56,036 nt of DNA. Origin: Flavobacterium daejeonense DSM 17708 (GTDB lineage Bacteria > Bacteroidota > Bacteroidia > Flavobacteriales > Flavobacteriaceae). Below, piece by piece: positions 23,462-33,081 of the stretch; position 1 is the stretch's first letter; each line of letters opens with the position of its first letter. A model generated the notes under the pieces. It had not been told where the DNA came from, did not search any database, and saw only the letters and a program-made list of their open reading frames with translations. The stretch covers positions 1-56,036 of the forward strand of contig NZ_AUDK01000028.1 of assembly GCF_000425425.1 (NCBI RefSeq), in the 5' to 3' direction. A program made the position numbers and the translations under genes.

Positions 23462-26323
23462 TTGAAATACTTTTTAAAACCCAGACTACCATTGAATTCG
23501 ATCGCTAAAATCTGCTTGTTTTTGATTGTTTTTTTTGCTGCTACAAGTACTCTTATGGCACAGCATCATAATCGCCTTTATGTTGATGTAGATCCGGACA
23601 CACACACTTTGAACGTCAAACAGGAACTTGAATATTTTAACAACAGTAATGATAGTATTTCGGAAATTGTTTTGAACGATTGGAATAATGCCTATTCTAA
23701 TGTTCACACACCTTTAGCCCTTCGGTTTTCTGACGAATTTTATCGCGGATTTCACTTAGCCAAAGAAGAAGAACGCGGCAAAACTTCCAAAATAACCATT
23801 TTAAATAAAGATCATTTGTTCTTTTCCTGGAACAGAGCCCGAAAACATCCTGATCTTATTGTGGTAAATCTGCCAAACAAATTGGCTCCAAACCAAAAAA
23901 TTGATTTGGAACTAAATTACAATGTAAAAATTCCAAATAATAAATTCACCAAATACGGCTATGACGATTTTGGCAACATCAATTTAAAATCCTGGTTTTT
24001 AACTCCTGCACGTTATGAAAACCACGCTTTTGTAAGATACAGTAATGAAAATCTGGACGACATTGCCAATGCCATTTGCCATTTTGATGTCGAACTTAAA
24101 CTTTCCAGCGATTTTGCAATTACGACAGATTTAGACACCACCGAAGAAATTAATAAAGACGACTACACTATTTATAAATTTAATGGTCAAAACAGAGTAG
24201 ATTTTAGTCTTTTTATAGAACCGGAATCCAATTTCACGAGTTTTAAAAATGATAGTTTTGAAGTTCTAACCAATTTAGACGGTGAAAAAATTACACCAAT
24301 GGCTCAGGCTCAGGCTATCGATTGTGTGGTTCGTTTTGTAAAAAGACAAATTGGCGATTATCCTTTTAAGAAAATTGTGATTTCACAAACCGACTACGAA
24401 AGAAATCCATTTTACGGACTGAATCAATTACCTTCCTTCATTAGACCTTTTACAGATGAATTTACCTACGAAATTAAATTTTTAAAAACCTATTTAAACG
24501 TATTTCTCAACAACAGTCTTTATATAGACAATCGCAAAGACAGCTGGGTTCATAACGGAATTCAGGTCTATGTCATGATGAAGTATATCGAAGAAAATTA
24601 TCCCGGGACTAAAATGTTAGGAAATGCCGCTAATTTCAAATTATTAAAAAGCTTCAATCTTACTAATATTGATTTCAACGAACAATACAGTTATTTTTAT
24701 ATGTTAATGGCCCGAAAAAATCTGGATCAGGCTTTAGGCGAACCTAAAAACAACTTGATAAAATTTAACGAACAAATAGCCAGCAAATACCGCGCTGGCC
24801 TAAGTTTGCGTTTTTTAAACAGCTATCTTGAAAATGAGGCTGTAACTAAAAGTATTCGCGAATTCTATATAGCTAAAAAGAAACAACAAACCGATGCCGC
24901 TGATTTTGAAAACATCCTGAAAAATCAATCTCCAAAAGATATCAACTGGTTTTTTAAAACGGTTATTTATTCCAGAGATTTAATTGATTATAAGTTTAAC
25001 AAAGTAAGCAAAACCAATGACAGCATTTATTTTTCTTTAAAAAACAGAACAGGAATCAAGGTACCAGTTCCCGTTTACGGTATTTTTAAAAAAGATATTG
25101 TTTTTAAGAAATGGATAGAGCCGAATTCGATTGACAGTACTTTTAGTTTTGCCCGAAACAATGCCAACAAAATTGTACTGAATTATAAAAATGAAGTCCC
25201 TGAATACAATTTGAGAAACAATTGGAAATCATTAAAGCCTTTTTTCCCAAACAATCGCCCGATTAAATTTGTTTTGATGAAAGATTTGGAAGATCCTTAC
25301 TATAACCAAATTTTATACGTTCCTTCGTTAGAATACAATTTATACGACGGATTTATAGCAGGAATACGTCTTCATAATAAAACCATATTGGAAAAACCTT
25401 TCATCTTCAACATCAACCCGGCTTATTCCAGTAATGCAAAAACCATTTCGGGATCAGGTTCTTTTTTGATTAATAAAAATTACAGAAACAGCCGTTTATA
25501 CAATGTGAAATATGCCTTGTCCGGCTCTTATTTTCATTATGCTCCTGACGCCACTTACACAAAACTCAATCCTAGTGTTCAGTTGAATATCAGAGAAAAC
25601 AACTTTAGAGACAATCGGAAACAATCAATCTATTTTCGTCAGGTAATGGTAAACCGAGAAAAAAGCGACATTATTACGGATAATTCCACCGAAAATTACT
25701 CCGTATTTAATGCTAAATATTATAACACAAAAACAGAAGTAACCCAACACTTTAGCTTTGTAAACGACATTCAATTTTCTAAAAAATTTGGAAAATTAGC
25801 CGCTGAAATAGAGTACCGAAAACTTTTTGAAAACAATCACCGAATCAATTTTCGTATTTATGCAGGAAGCTTTCTTTACAACAACAGTCAATCGGATTTT
25901 TTCAGTTTTGCTTTAGACCGACCAACAGACTATCTCTTTGATTATGGCTATTACGGACGATCTGAAAGCAGTGGTTTTTTTAGTCAGCAATTAGTTTTAG
26001 CCGAAGGAGGTTTTAAATCAAAATTAAACACAGCTTACGCTAATCAATGGATAAGTACTGTAAATGCCGGATATAATATTTGGAACTGGATTGAAGTTTA
26101 TGGCGATGCCGGTTTTATAAAAAACAGATTTCAGGATCCTAAATTTCAATTTGACAGTGGTATCCGTTTAAATTTAGTAACCGACTATTTTGAATTATAC
26201 CTTCCGGTTTATTCCTCAAACGGTTGGGAAATAAGCCAAAACAAGTACAATGAAAAAATTAGATTCATCATTACTTTTTCTCCAAAAATACTTATTAACC
26301 TATTCAATCGGAAATGGTTCTAA
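23462..26323 (+). CDS. M1-peptidase-like protein lacking the zinc motif, with C-terminal barrel
   Basis: The protein has 953 residues, starting at TTG (MKYFLKPRLP...), the only start upstream of the signal peptide, which ends LMAQ near residue 34. Residues about 35-500 follow the layout of M1 (gluzincin) aminopeptidases: beta-rich N-domain, then a helical domain. The expected GxMEN reads YGLNQLP, HExxH reads KFLKTYL, and the W-x-N-E-G-x-A region reads SWVHNGIQVYV, so all zinc ligands are missing. Residues about 620-953 look like outer-membrane beta strands and end in NRKWF. It is probably an outer-membrane or surface protein with a binding or scaffold role. I recall flavobacterial relatives annotated loosely as aminopeptidase. 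Confidence 0.72.
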   Translation: MKYFLKPRLPLNSIAKICLFLIVFFAATSTLMAQHHNRLYVDVDPDTHTLNVKQELEYFNNSNDSISEIVLNDWNNAYSNVHTPLALRFSDEFYRGFHLAKEEERGKTSKITILNKDHLFFSWNRARKHPDLIVVNLPNKLAPNQKIDLELNYNVKIPNNKFTKYGYDDFGNINLKSWFLTPARYENHAFVRYSNENLDDIANAICHFDVELKLSSDFAITTDLDTTEEINKDDYTIYKFNGQNRVDFSLFIEPESNFTSFKNDSFEVLTNLDGEKITPMAQAQAIDCVVRFVKRQIGDYPFKKIVISQTDYERNPFYGLNQLPSFIRPFTDEFTYEIKFLKTYLNVFLNNSLYIDNRKDSWVHNGIQVYVMMKYIEENYPGTKMLGNAANFKLLKSFNLTNIDFNEQYSYFYMLMARKNLDQALGEPKNNLIKFNEQIASKYRAGLSLRFLNSYLENEAVTKSIREFYIAKKKQQTDAADFENILKNQSPKDINWFFKTVIYSRDLIDYKFNKVSKTNDSIYFSLKNRTGIKVPVPVYGIFKKDIVFKKWIEPNSIDSTFSFARNNANKIVLNYKNEVPEYNLRNNWKSLKPFFPNNRPIKFVLMKDLEDPYYNQILYVPSLEYNLYDGFIAGIRLHNKTILEKPFIFNINPAYSSNAKTISGSGSFLINKNYRNSRLYNVKYALSGSYFHYAPDATYTKLNPSVQLNIRENNFRDNRKQSIYFRQVMVNREKSDIITDNSTENYSVFNAKYYNTKTEVTQHFSFVNDIQFSKKFGKLAAEIEYRKLFENNHRINFRIYAGSFLYNNSQSDFFSFALDRPTDYLFDYGYYGRSESSGFFSQQLVLAEGGFKSKLNTAYANQWISTVNAGYNIWNWIEVYGDAGFIKNRFQDPKFQFDSGIRLNLVTDYFELYLPVYSSNGWEISQNKYNEKIRFIITFSPKILINLFNRKWF

Positions 26324-26474
26324 ACAAATAGCTTACTACAAATCATTACAAAAAAATCAGTTTTTGAACCAAAAAATTATTTTTTATTAAAAAAACAATA
26401 TTATTTTTAAATAAAAACACCGTAAAGTAGTTCTTTTTTATTTTAATAGATTATGATAATAGCCAGTTTTTAAG

Positions 26475-26482
26475 TAAATTTG
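26475..26482 (+). promoter_or_regulatory. -7 box of E1 fusion gene
   Basis: TAAATTTG, 27 bases before the ATG. No clear -33 partner is seen; the 185 bases between genes are otherwise AT-rich and unremarkable. Confidence 0.5.
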
Positions 26483-26508
26483 CGCCAAAGAATTATAATC
26501 TTTCAATT

Positions 26509-28917
26509 ATGATAAAAGAACAAACCAATACTACATTGACATTTGAGGATTTCAGGACTGAAGTATTGAACGATTATAAGATAGCCGTAACTAGTCGGGA
26601 ATGCAGCCTTTTAGGTCGCCGAGAAGTACTGACGGGTAAAGCAAAGTTTGGCATTTTCGGAGACGGAAAAGAGGTGCCACAAATAGCAATGGCTAAGTTT
26701 TTCAAAGACGGAGATTTTCGCTCCGGTTATTACCGCGACCAAACTTTTATGATGGCTATTGGCGAACTGACAACCGCTCATTTCTTTGCCGGATTATATG
26801 GAAATACCGATATTAAACAAGAACCAATGTCGGCCGGAAGACAAATGGGAGGCCATTTTGTTACTCATAGTTTAAATGAAGACGGAAGTTGGAAAGATTT
26901 AACGAAACAAAAAAATTCCAGTTCCGATATTTCACCTACAGCAGCTCAAATGCCACGTTTGCTGGGTTTGGCTCAGGCTTCCAAAATCTATCGCGAAATA
27001 GATAATATTCCAAACCAAAAAAACTTTTCGGACAAAGGAAACGAAGTAGCCTGGGGAACTATCGGAAATGCCAGTACTTCCGAAGGGGTATTTTTTGAAA
27101 CAATTAATGCTGCCGGAGTATTACAAGTCCCCATGGTTATTAGCGTTTGGGATGACGAATACGGAATTTCGGTTCATGCCAAACACCAAACAACAAAAGA
27201 AAATATCTCTGAAATTTTATCCGGTTTTCAACGCGATAAAAATAATGACGGAATTGAAATCATCACAGTAAAAGGCTGGGATTATTCCGATTTGATTTCT
27301 GCTTACGAAAGGGCTTCGAAAATTGCCCGCGAAAAACACATCCCGGTTTTAGTTCACGTAACCGAACTTACGCAACCACAAGGACATTCCAGTTCGGGAT
27401 CGCACGAAAGATACAAAAGTACCGAAAGACTAAATTGGGAACGCGAATTTGATTGTATCAGACAAATGCGCCTTTGGATGATTGCCATCAATATTGCTTC
27501 AGCCGAAGAACTGAATGAAATTGAAGCTACCATTAAAAAAGAGGTTTTAGAAACTAAAAAAACATCCTGGGCTTCTTTTATCGCTCCTATTGTCAAAGAA
27601 AAGAATGAATTGCTTAGCATTTTAGATAAGGCTGCTCCTTTAAGTAAAAATAAAGAGCAAATTCTAAAACTTTCCAATGCGCTAAAAGCAATCAAAGATC
27701 CTCTAAAAAAAGAAATTCTGGTAACTGCAAGGAAATCCCTGCGTTTGCTGGCTCACGAAGCTCATAAAACAGAATTAGCAAACTGGATTCAAAAATACTT
27801 TGAAAAAACACAGCCGCTTTTCAGTAACAATTTATATTCTGAAACAAAAAACAATGTGCTTTCTGTAAAAGAAATTTTGCCTGTTTATCCTGAAGATGCT
27901 AAAAAAGATACCGACGGACGAATGATTATTCGTGATAATTTTGATGCTCTTTTTGCCAAACATCCCGAAGTTTTAATTTTTGGAGAAGATTCCGGAAATA
28001 TTGGTGATGTAAATCAGGGCTTAGAAGGCATGCAGGAAAAATACGGAGAAACACGTGTAGCCGATGTAGGAATTCGTGAAGCCACGATAATCGGACAAGG
28101 AATTGGACTTGCCTTAAGAGGTTTAAGACCTATTGCCGAAATTCAGTATTTAGATTATTTATTATATGCTATTCAAATTTTAAGTGACGACTTAGCCTCT
28201 TTACTTTACAGAACAGCAGGAAAACAAAACGCTCCGTTAATCATCAGAACCCGAGGACACCGATTAGAAGGCATCTGGCATTCCGGTTCTCCTATGGGAA
28301 TGATTATTAACGCCATAAGAGGAATTAACGTTTTAGTTCCAAGAGACATGACTAAAGCTGCCGGTTTTTACAATTCCCTTTTAGAATGTGACGAACCTGC
28401 CTTAGTAATTGAATGTTTGAACGGATACCGTCTTAAAGAAAAAGCACCAGTGAATTTTGGTGAATTTAAAACTCCGATTGGCGTTGTTGAAACCATTAAA
28501 ACCGGAACCGATATTACTTTAGTTTCTTACGGATCTACATTACGATTAGTTGAACAGGCTGCTAAAGAATTACAGGAAACAGGAATTGAGTGCGAAGTAA
28601 TTGATATTCAATCGTTAATTCCTTTTGATATCAATCATGATATTGTAAAAAGTATTCAAAAAACCAATCGCCTGTTAGTAATTGACGAAGACGTTCCTGG
28701 TGGAGCTTCGGCTTATATTTTGCAAAAAATTATTGAAGAACAAAATGCGTATCAATTTTTAGACAGCAAACCACAAACTTTATCAGCTCAGGAGCACCGC
28801 CCTGCTTATGGAACTGATGGCGATTATTTTTCGAAACCATCAGCAGAAGATATTTATGAAAAAGCATACAGTATTATCTCAGAAAGCAACCCAACTAAAT
28901 ATCCAAAATTATACTAG
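26509..28917 (+). CDS. 2-oxo acid dehydrogenase E1 component, fused alpha and beta subunits
   Basis: The protein has 802 residues. The alpha part (about 1-400) has the thiamine-diphosphate region GTIGNASTSEG...VWDDEYGISV. The beta part (about 460-800) starts with the transketolase-like domain (EVLIFGEDSGNIGDVNQGLEGM, RVADVGIREATIIGQGIGLAL, RTRGHRLEGIWHSGSPMG) and ends with the transketolase C-terminal domain (SLIPFDINHDIVKSI). Single-chain E1 proteins are known in Bacteroidota. They decarboxylate branched-chain 2-oxo acids, or possibly pyruvate, within a lipoamide complex. No E2 or E3 gene is adjacent. The motif G-N-A replaces the usual G-D-G of the cofactor site. Confidence 0.88.
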   Translation: MIKEQTNTTLTFEDFRTEVLNDYKIAVTSRECSLLGRREVLTGKAKFGIFGDGKEVPQIAMAKFFKDGDFRSGYYRDQTFMMAIGELTTAHFFAGLYGNTDIKQEPMSAGRQMGGHFVTHSLNEDGSWKDLTKQKNSSSDISPTAAQMPRLLGLAQASKIYREIDNIPNQKNFSDKGNEVAWGTIGNASTSEGVFFETINAAGVLQVPMVISVWDDEYGISVHAKHQTTKENISEILSGFQRDKNNDGIEIITVKGWDYSDLISAYERASKIAREKHIPVLVHVTELTQPQGHSSSGSHERYKSTERLNWEREFDCIRQMRLWMIAINIASAEELNEIEATIKKEVLETKKTSWASFIAPIVKEKNELLSILDKAAPLSKNKEQILKLSNALKAIKDPLKKEILVTARKSLRLLAHEAHKTELANWIQKYFEKTQPLFSNNLYSETKNNVLSVKEILPVYPEDAKKDTDGRMIIRDNFDALFAKHPEVLIFGEDSGNIGDVNQGLEGMQEKYGETRVADVGIREATIIGQGIGLALRGLRPIAEIQYLDYLLYAIQILSDDLASLLYRTAGKQNAPLIIRTRGHRLEGIWHSGSPMGMIINAIRGINVLVPRDMTKAAGFYNSLLECDEPALVIECLNGYRLKEKAPVNFGEFKTPIGVVETIKTGTDITLVSYGSTLRLVEQAAKELQETGIECEVIDIQSLIPFDINHDIVKSIQKTNRLLVIDEDVPGGASAYILQKIIEEQNAYQFLDSKPQTLSAQEHRPAYGTDGDYFSKPSAEDIYEKAYSIISESNPTKYPKLY

Positions 28918-28936
28918 AATAAGTCTTTCTATAAAC

Positions 28937-28966
28937 AAAAAGTCCCGAAAAAATCGGGACTTTTTT
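28937..28966. terminator. Shared terminator of convergent genes
   Basis: A 12-13-bp stem AAAAAGTCCCGA/TCGGGACTTTTT with a five-base loop lies between the E1 gene and the response regulator, with A and T runs usable on both strands. Confidence 0.9.
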
Positions 28967-28972
28967 ATTTAT

Positions 28973-29683
28973 TTAGGCTTTGTTTTTAATCACCAAACGG
29001 AAACCTTCACCGTGAATATTTAAGATTTCAACATCTTCATCCTGTTTTAAATATTTACGCAATTTAGCAATGTAAACATCCATACTTCTGGAAGTAAAAT
29101 AATTATCATCTCTCCAGATTTTAGTCAGCGCCAATTCTCTTGGCATCAAATCATTTTCGTGAAGAATCAACATTTTTAATAATTCATTCTCTTTTGGAGA
29201 TAATTTTACCGGTTCTTCACCTGCAAAACTTAAGAATCTCAGTTTAGAATTCAAATGAAACTTACCAATTGTAAATTCGAACGGAACTTGTTCTGCTTTC
29301 ACATCTGAAGCTTTTCTTTGGATAATAGCTTTGATTTTCATCAATAAAACTTCTGAATCAAAAGGTTTATTTAAGTAATCATCTGCTCCGGCTTTATATC
29401 CTTTTAAAACATCTTCTTTCATTGATTTGGCAGTCAAAAAGATAATTGGCACTTCGGCATTTTTCTCTCTTATTTCCTTAGCTAATGTATATCCGTCTTT
29501 ATAAGGCATCATTACATCCAGAATACACAAATCATAAGAATCTTTTTTAAACTTCTCAAAACCTTCCATTCCGTTCTTTGCCAAAGTAACATCAAAGTCA
29601 TTCAACATCAAATAGTCTTTAAGAACAGCTCCAAAATTCAAATCGTCTTCTACTAAGAGAATCTTTTTATTTATACTTTCCAT
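28973..29683 (-). CDS. OmpR-family response regulator (RprY-like)
   Basis: The protein has 236 residues. The receiver domain (about 6-122) has acidic residues ED13-D14, phospho-acceptor Asp56 (CILDVMMP) and Lys86 (LTAKS). The C-terminal winged helix (about 135-232) has RELALTKIWRDDNYFTSRSMDVYIAKLRKYL. The gene is three bases downstream of its sensor kinase. The pair resembles RprXY of Bacteroides by length and layout. In other Bacteroidota related regulators respond to envelope or ion stress; the target here is unknown. Confidence 0.93.
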   Translation of the reverse strand: MESINKKILLVEDDLNFGAVLKDYLMLNDFDVTLAKNGMEGFEKFKKDSYDLCILDVMMPYKDGYTLAKEIREKNAEVPIIFLTAKSMKEDVLKGYKAGADDYLNKPFDSEVLLMKIKAIIQRKASDVKAEQVPFEFTIGKFHLNSKLRFLSFAGEEPVKLSPKENELLKMLILHENDLMPRELALTKIWRDDNYFTSRSMDVYIAKLRKYLKQDEDVEILNIHGEGFRLVIKNKA

Positions 29684-29686
29684 ATT

Positions 29687-31270
29687 CTAATTTATTAGAG
29701 GTAATTTTATAATGAAGGTACTTCCTTTTCCCTTTTCGCTTTCTACATAAACCTGACCGTTATGGTCTTCAACAATTCTTTTTACATAAGCCAGTCCTAA
29801 ACCGTGGCCTTTAACGTTATGTAAATCTCCGGTATGCTCCCGATAAAATTTCTCAAAAACTCTTTTCTGAGCCACTTTACTCATTCCTAAGCCCTGATCT
29901 TTTACCTTGATCAAAATCATATCTTTAATATTCTCGGTATAAATATCAATCTGAGGTGCTTCCGGCGAATATTTAATTGCATTTTCTAAAATATTAACCA
30001 CAACATTTGTAAAATGCACTTCGTTGATTAAAACGGTGGTTCTGGCTGCTTCAAAATGATTTCTGATAATTCCGCCTCTATCCTGTAAAATCAAATTCAC
30101 ATGTTCGATAGCATCATAAATCACTTCTTCTACATTGCTGGAACCTTTTTCTATATCTAATTCTTTTTTCTCCAGTTTCGAAATACGCAATACATTCTCT
30201 ACCTGAGCATGCATTCGCTTATTTTCATCCCGAATCATCTGTAAATACCGATATACTTTTTCCTTATCCTCAATAATTTTCGGGTTTTTAATCGCATCTA
30301 AAGCCAGGTTAATCGTGGCAATTGGTGTTTTAAACTCATGCGTCATATTATTGATAAAATCAGTTTTAATTTCCGAAATCTGACGCTGACGAATCAACTG
30401 ATTCAAAGCACTGGTATAAGCAATTAAAATAATTAACGTAAAAATTATAGATAAGATTGTAATACTTACTAATTCTGACAAAAGAAATTTCTTTTTGTGA
30501 GGAAAAGTAACTAACAACTTATATTTTTCATTCCCTTCATTATCGGCCAGAATCGAAATCGAATAAGTAGCATCTTTGTCAAATTTAAAATTATTCGATC
30601 TTATTTTGGTTGCCACCCCATCGTTATAAATCCCAAATTCAAACTTTGTATTTACACCGTATTCCTTTAATTCTTTTCTAATTAAACTTTCAACTGTTTC
30701 TTTTGAAACCCTCTCTTCTAAAGGCATTGTTGAAGCAATGTCTTTGAAAAAAATTTCAAACTGAGCGTTATCTAAAATATCTAAATTCCCGGCTTTTTCA
30801 ATTTTTACATCAGGAACAATACTTTGCTGCAAACCCGGTTTATCAATTGTACTATTATTATAAACCTCTGTTACCCTTCTGGAATTAAAATTTTTAAATC
30901 GCTCACTTCCGAACTTCTTACTAAATAAATCTGCCGAAATATTATAATCCTCAGAAATAATACTGTTAGAATAAACGATTGTTTTATTGGTTTTTGGATT
31001 TTTTTGAACATAATAAAACTCAGACAAATCATTTCTTTCCGGAATTTTCCCCGTACTGTCTTTGTAATGATTATACTTGTTATAAAAACTAAAAGCCTCA
31101 CGCTTTTCCAGTTTTTCAGCCACATTACCAATAACCTGTTTTACATGGTACCCAAACTGCTCATCGTTATTCTTAAACGAACTGTTGAACCAATACACCT
31201 GAACAAGAATAATCCCTATCAGGGACAAACTCATCAGTAAAACAAGAAATCTAAAAAATAATTTATTCAT
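29687..31270 (-). CDS. Membrane sensor histidine kinase (RprX-like)
   Basis: The protein has 527 residues from ATG at 31270; an upstream TTG adds one codon and is unlikely. The first helix is at about 7-28. The periplasmic domain of about 230 residues has no recognised ligand fold, and the second helix is at about 268-290. The H-box MTHEFKTPIATINLALDAI has the phospho-His near 311. The N-box NVVVNILENAIKYS and glycine boxes (DQGLGM, GHGLGLAYVKRI) are intact. No HAMP domain is obvious between helix 2 and the H-box. It phosphorylates the adjacent response regulator. Confidence 0.93.
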   Translation of the reverse strand: MNKLFFRFLVLLMSLSLIGIILVQVYWFNSSFKNNDEQFGYHVKQVIGNVAEKLEKREAFSFYNKYNHYKDSTGKIPERNDLSEFYYVQKNPKTNKTIVYSNSIISEDYNISADLFSKKFGSERFKNFNSRRVTEVYNNSTIDKPGLQQSIVPDVKIEKAGNLDILDNAQFEIFFKDIASTMPLEERVSKETVESLIRKELKEYGVNTKFEFGIYNDGVATKIRSNNFKFDKDATYSISILADNEGNEKYKLLVTFPHKKKFLLSELVSITILSIIFTLIILIAYTSALNQLIRQRQISEIKTDFINNMTHEFKTPIATINLALDAIKNPKIIEDKEKVYRYLQMIRDENKRMHAQVENVLRISKLEKKELDIEKGSSNVEEVIYDAIEHVNLILQDRGGIIRNHFEAARTTVLINEVHFTNVVVNILENAIKYSPEAPQIDIYTENIKDMILIKVKDQGLGMSKVAQKRVFEKFYREHTGDLHNVKGHGLGLAYVKRIVEDHNGQVYVESEKGKGSTFIIKLPLIN

Positions 31271-31341
31271 CAAAACAAAATTAATATTTTAACATTATGG
31301 TTGATAATACATTAACCAAACATTAACATCTGTTATTTGAA

Positions 31342-31926
31342 TTAATTAATCGTCAAAATTTTAAGAAATTCATCCATTTTTAACTTTGCTAAATCAATAT
31401 CCAAATTTTCAATAACAAAATCACTTTTGGCGACACGTTCTTCATCCGTCCATTGCGCTTTAATTCTTTTTAAAAGCTGCTCTCTGTCTGTTGAATCTCT
31501 TTTCAAAACCCGGTCAATTCTTGTTTCCAAAGGCGCTGTGATGGTTATTATTTTATCAAAATTAGCATAGCTGCCACTTTCAAACAAAATTGCCGATTCA
31601 TAAAACACATAAGGTGAATCCTGATTTTCTTCCAGCCATTTTTTAAAATCATTTCGAACAGCCGGATGTACAATTGCATTCAGTTCCTGTAATTTTTCAG
31701 GATACTCAAAAACAATTTTAGCCAATGTTGCTCTGTTCAATTGTTGATTATCAAAAATTGCTGTTCCAAATTTTTCTTTAATAGCCTGAATTACCTCCGG
31801 AAACTGCATTACTTTTCTACCGGCATCATCAGCAACATAAACCGGATATCCCAATGAAACTAAATACTTAGCAATAGTCGATTTTCCACTTCCTATTCCA
31901 CCGGTCAATCCAATAACTTTAGCCAT
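31342..31926 (-). CDS. coaE: Dephospho-CoA kinase
   Basis: The protein has 194 residues. The P-loop GLTGGIGSGKST is at about 6-17, followed by the CoA-binding helix region (YVADDAGRKVMQFPEV), the lid with RIDRVLKRD and the terminal DFVIEN segment. It catalyses the last step of coenzyme A synthesis. The gene starts two bases after the glycosyltransferase stop and precedes the sensor kinase by 71 bases, so all four genes may form one transcript. Another CoA gene, coaBC, lies about 5 kb upstream on the same strand. Confidence 0.95.
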   Translation of the reverse strand: MAKVIGLTGGIGSGKSTIAKYLVSLGYPVYVADDAGRKVMQFPEVIQAIKEKFGTAIFDNQQLNRATLAKIVFEYPEKLQELNAIVHPAVRNDFKKWLEENQDSPYVFYESAILFESGSYANFDKIITITAPLETRIDRVLKRDSTDREQLLKRIKAQWTDEERVAKSDFVIENLDIDLAKLKMDEFLKILTIN

Positions 31927-31928
31927 AA

Positions 31929-32927
31929 TTACACTTTAAAAAATAAATTTGGGAAAGCTTCCTCCGGCTTTTGCTTTAAAATAATTACTTTATAATAAGA
32001 TTCCATAAACCCCATTCCATAACCTAAAAATTGTTTCCAAACTGCCGTAACCGACAAATAACCTATTTTTATACTTCGGTTTTGATAACTGGAAACCAAA
32101 AAGATCATGAAGAAATAAACACAATACAATTTAGCTAAAAAATCATAAGTAAACACTAATAAAGCTACAGAAAGTGCCAATCCAATAATGAATACTGTCG
32201 GAAAAAAGAACGTTAGTTTACTGTATTGCGGATACCAGCTGTTTAAAATTGGTCTGGCTTTACCAAATTTATTTACCTGAACCGAAAACTTATCCCAGTC
32301 AATTCTTCTTTTATGATACACATAAGCAGCTGAAAAAAGTCGGGTTTGAAAACCTAAATTCCATAATCGGATAGACAAATCCGGATCTTCTCCCGGATGA
32401 ATATTTCCAAAACCTTTTGAAGCCTCAAAAGCTTTTCGGGAAATTCCCATATTAAAACTTCGTGGTTGAAATTTTCCGATTTTTTCCGAACCACCTCGAA
32501 TCCCTCCCGTCGTTAAAAAGGAAGTCATTGCAAAATTGATTGCTTTTTGTATGTCTGAAAAACTGCCCAAAGCCTTGTCCGGCCCACCAAAACAATCTAC
32601 ATAATCGGCTTTTAAAGCCTTATCAACCTCAGTCAAATATTGCGAAGGAATGATACAATCGGAATCAAAAATGATAAAATATTCTCCTTTAGCCACTTTC
32701 ATTCCGTAATTTCGGGAATCTCCGGGACCTGAATTTTCTTTGTAATAATATGAAATCGACAATTTGTCTTGGTACTGACGAACAACATCTCCACATTTGA
32801 CAGATGAACCATCTTCAACAATTACCACTTCAAAAGGCTCTTTATAATCTAATTTTGATAAACTTTCTAAAAGTTCATCCACTTCGTCCGGACGATTATA
32901 TACAGGAATAATCAAAGAAAAATACAT
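31929..32927 (-). CDS. Family 2 glycosyltransferase with C-terminal membrane segments
   Basis: The protein has 332 residues. The GT-A domain begins FSLIIPVYNRPDEVDELLESL, has VIVEDGSS (nucleotide-binding Asp) and FDSDC (metal-binding DxD), and FGNIHPGEDPDLSIRLWNLG with the catalytic Asp. Two or three hydrophobic helices at about 238-290 anchor it to the membrane. It probably adds a sugar to a lipid-linked or surface glycan; the donor and acceptor cannot be told. It overlaps nothing but is two bases from coaE. Confidence 0.9.
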   Translation of the reverse strand: MYFSLIIPVYNRPDEVDELLESLSKLDYKEPFEVVIVEDGSSVKCGDVVRQYQDKLSISYYYKENSGPGDSRNYGMKVAKGEYFIIFDSDCIIPSQYLTEVDKALKADYVDCFGGPDKALGSFSDIQKAINFAMTSFLTTGGIRGGSEKIGKFQPRSFNMGISRKAFEASKGFGNIHPGEDPDLSIRLWNLGFQTRLFSAAYVYHKRRIDWDKFSVQVNKFGKARPILNSWYPQYSKLTFFFPTVFIIGLALSVALLVFTYDFLAKLYCVYFFMIFLVSSYQNRSIKIGYLSVTAVWKQFLGYGMGFMESYYKVIILKQKPEEAFPNLFFKV

Positions 32928-32986
32928 ATTCTTAAAAAAGGTATTAATGGCACAATATAAATGTAATTTTTTAACAAAGATAGGTT

Positions 32987-33055
32987 ATAAATAACAATAC
33001 GCCTTAATTTCAAATGCATTTTATACATTCAAAATTAAGGCGTATTGTTATTTAT
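32987..33055. terminator. 24-bp perfect inverted repeat, probable fabV terminator
   Basis: The arms 32987-33010 and 33032-33055 are exact inverse copies; the core ACAATACGCCTTAATTT pairs over a 21-base loop. It lies after the fabV stop (minus strand) and before the glycosyltransferase. No distinct T run follows on either strand, so termination is inferred. Confidence 0.7.
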
Positions 33056-33081
33056 GATTTTTAGTTTTTCGTTGTAAACTA

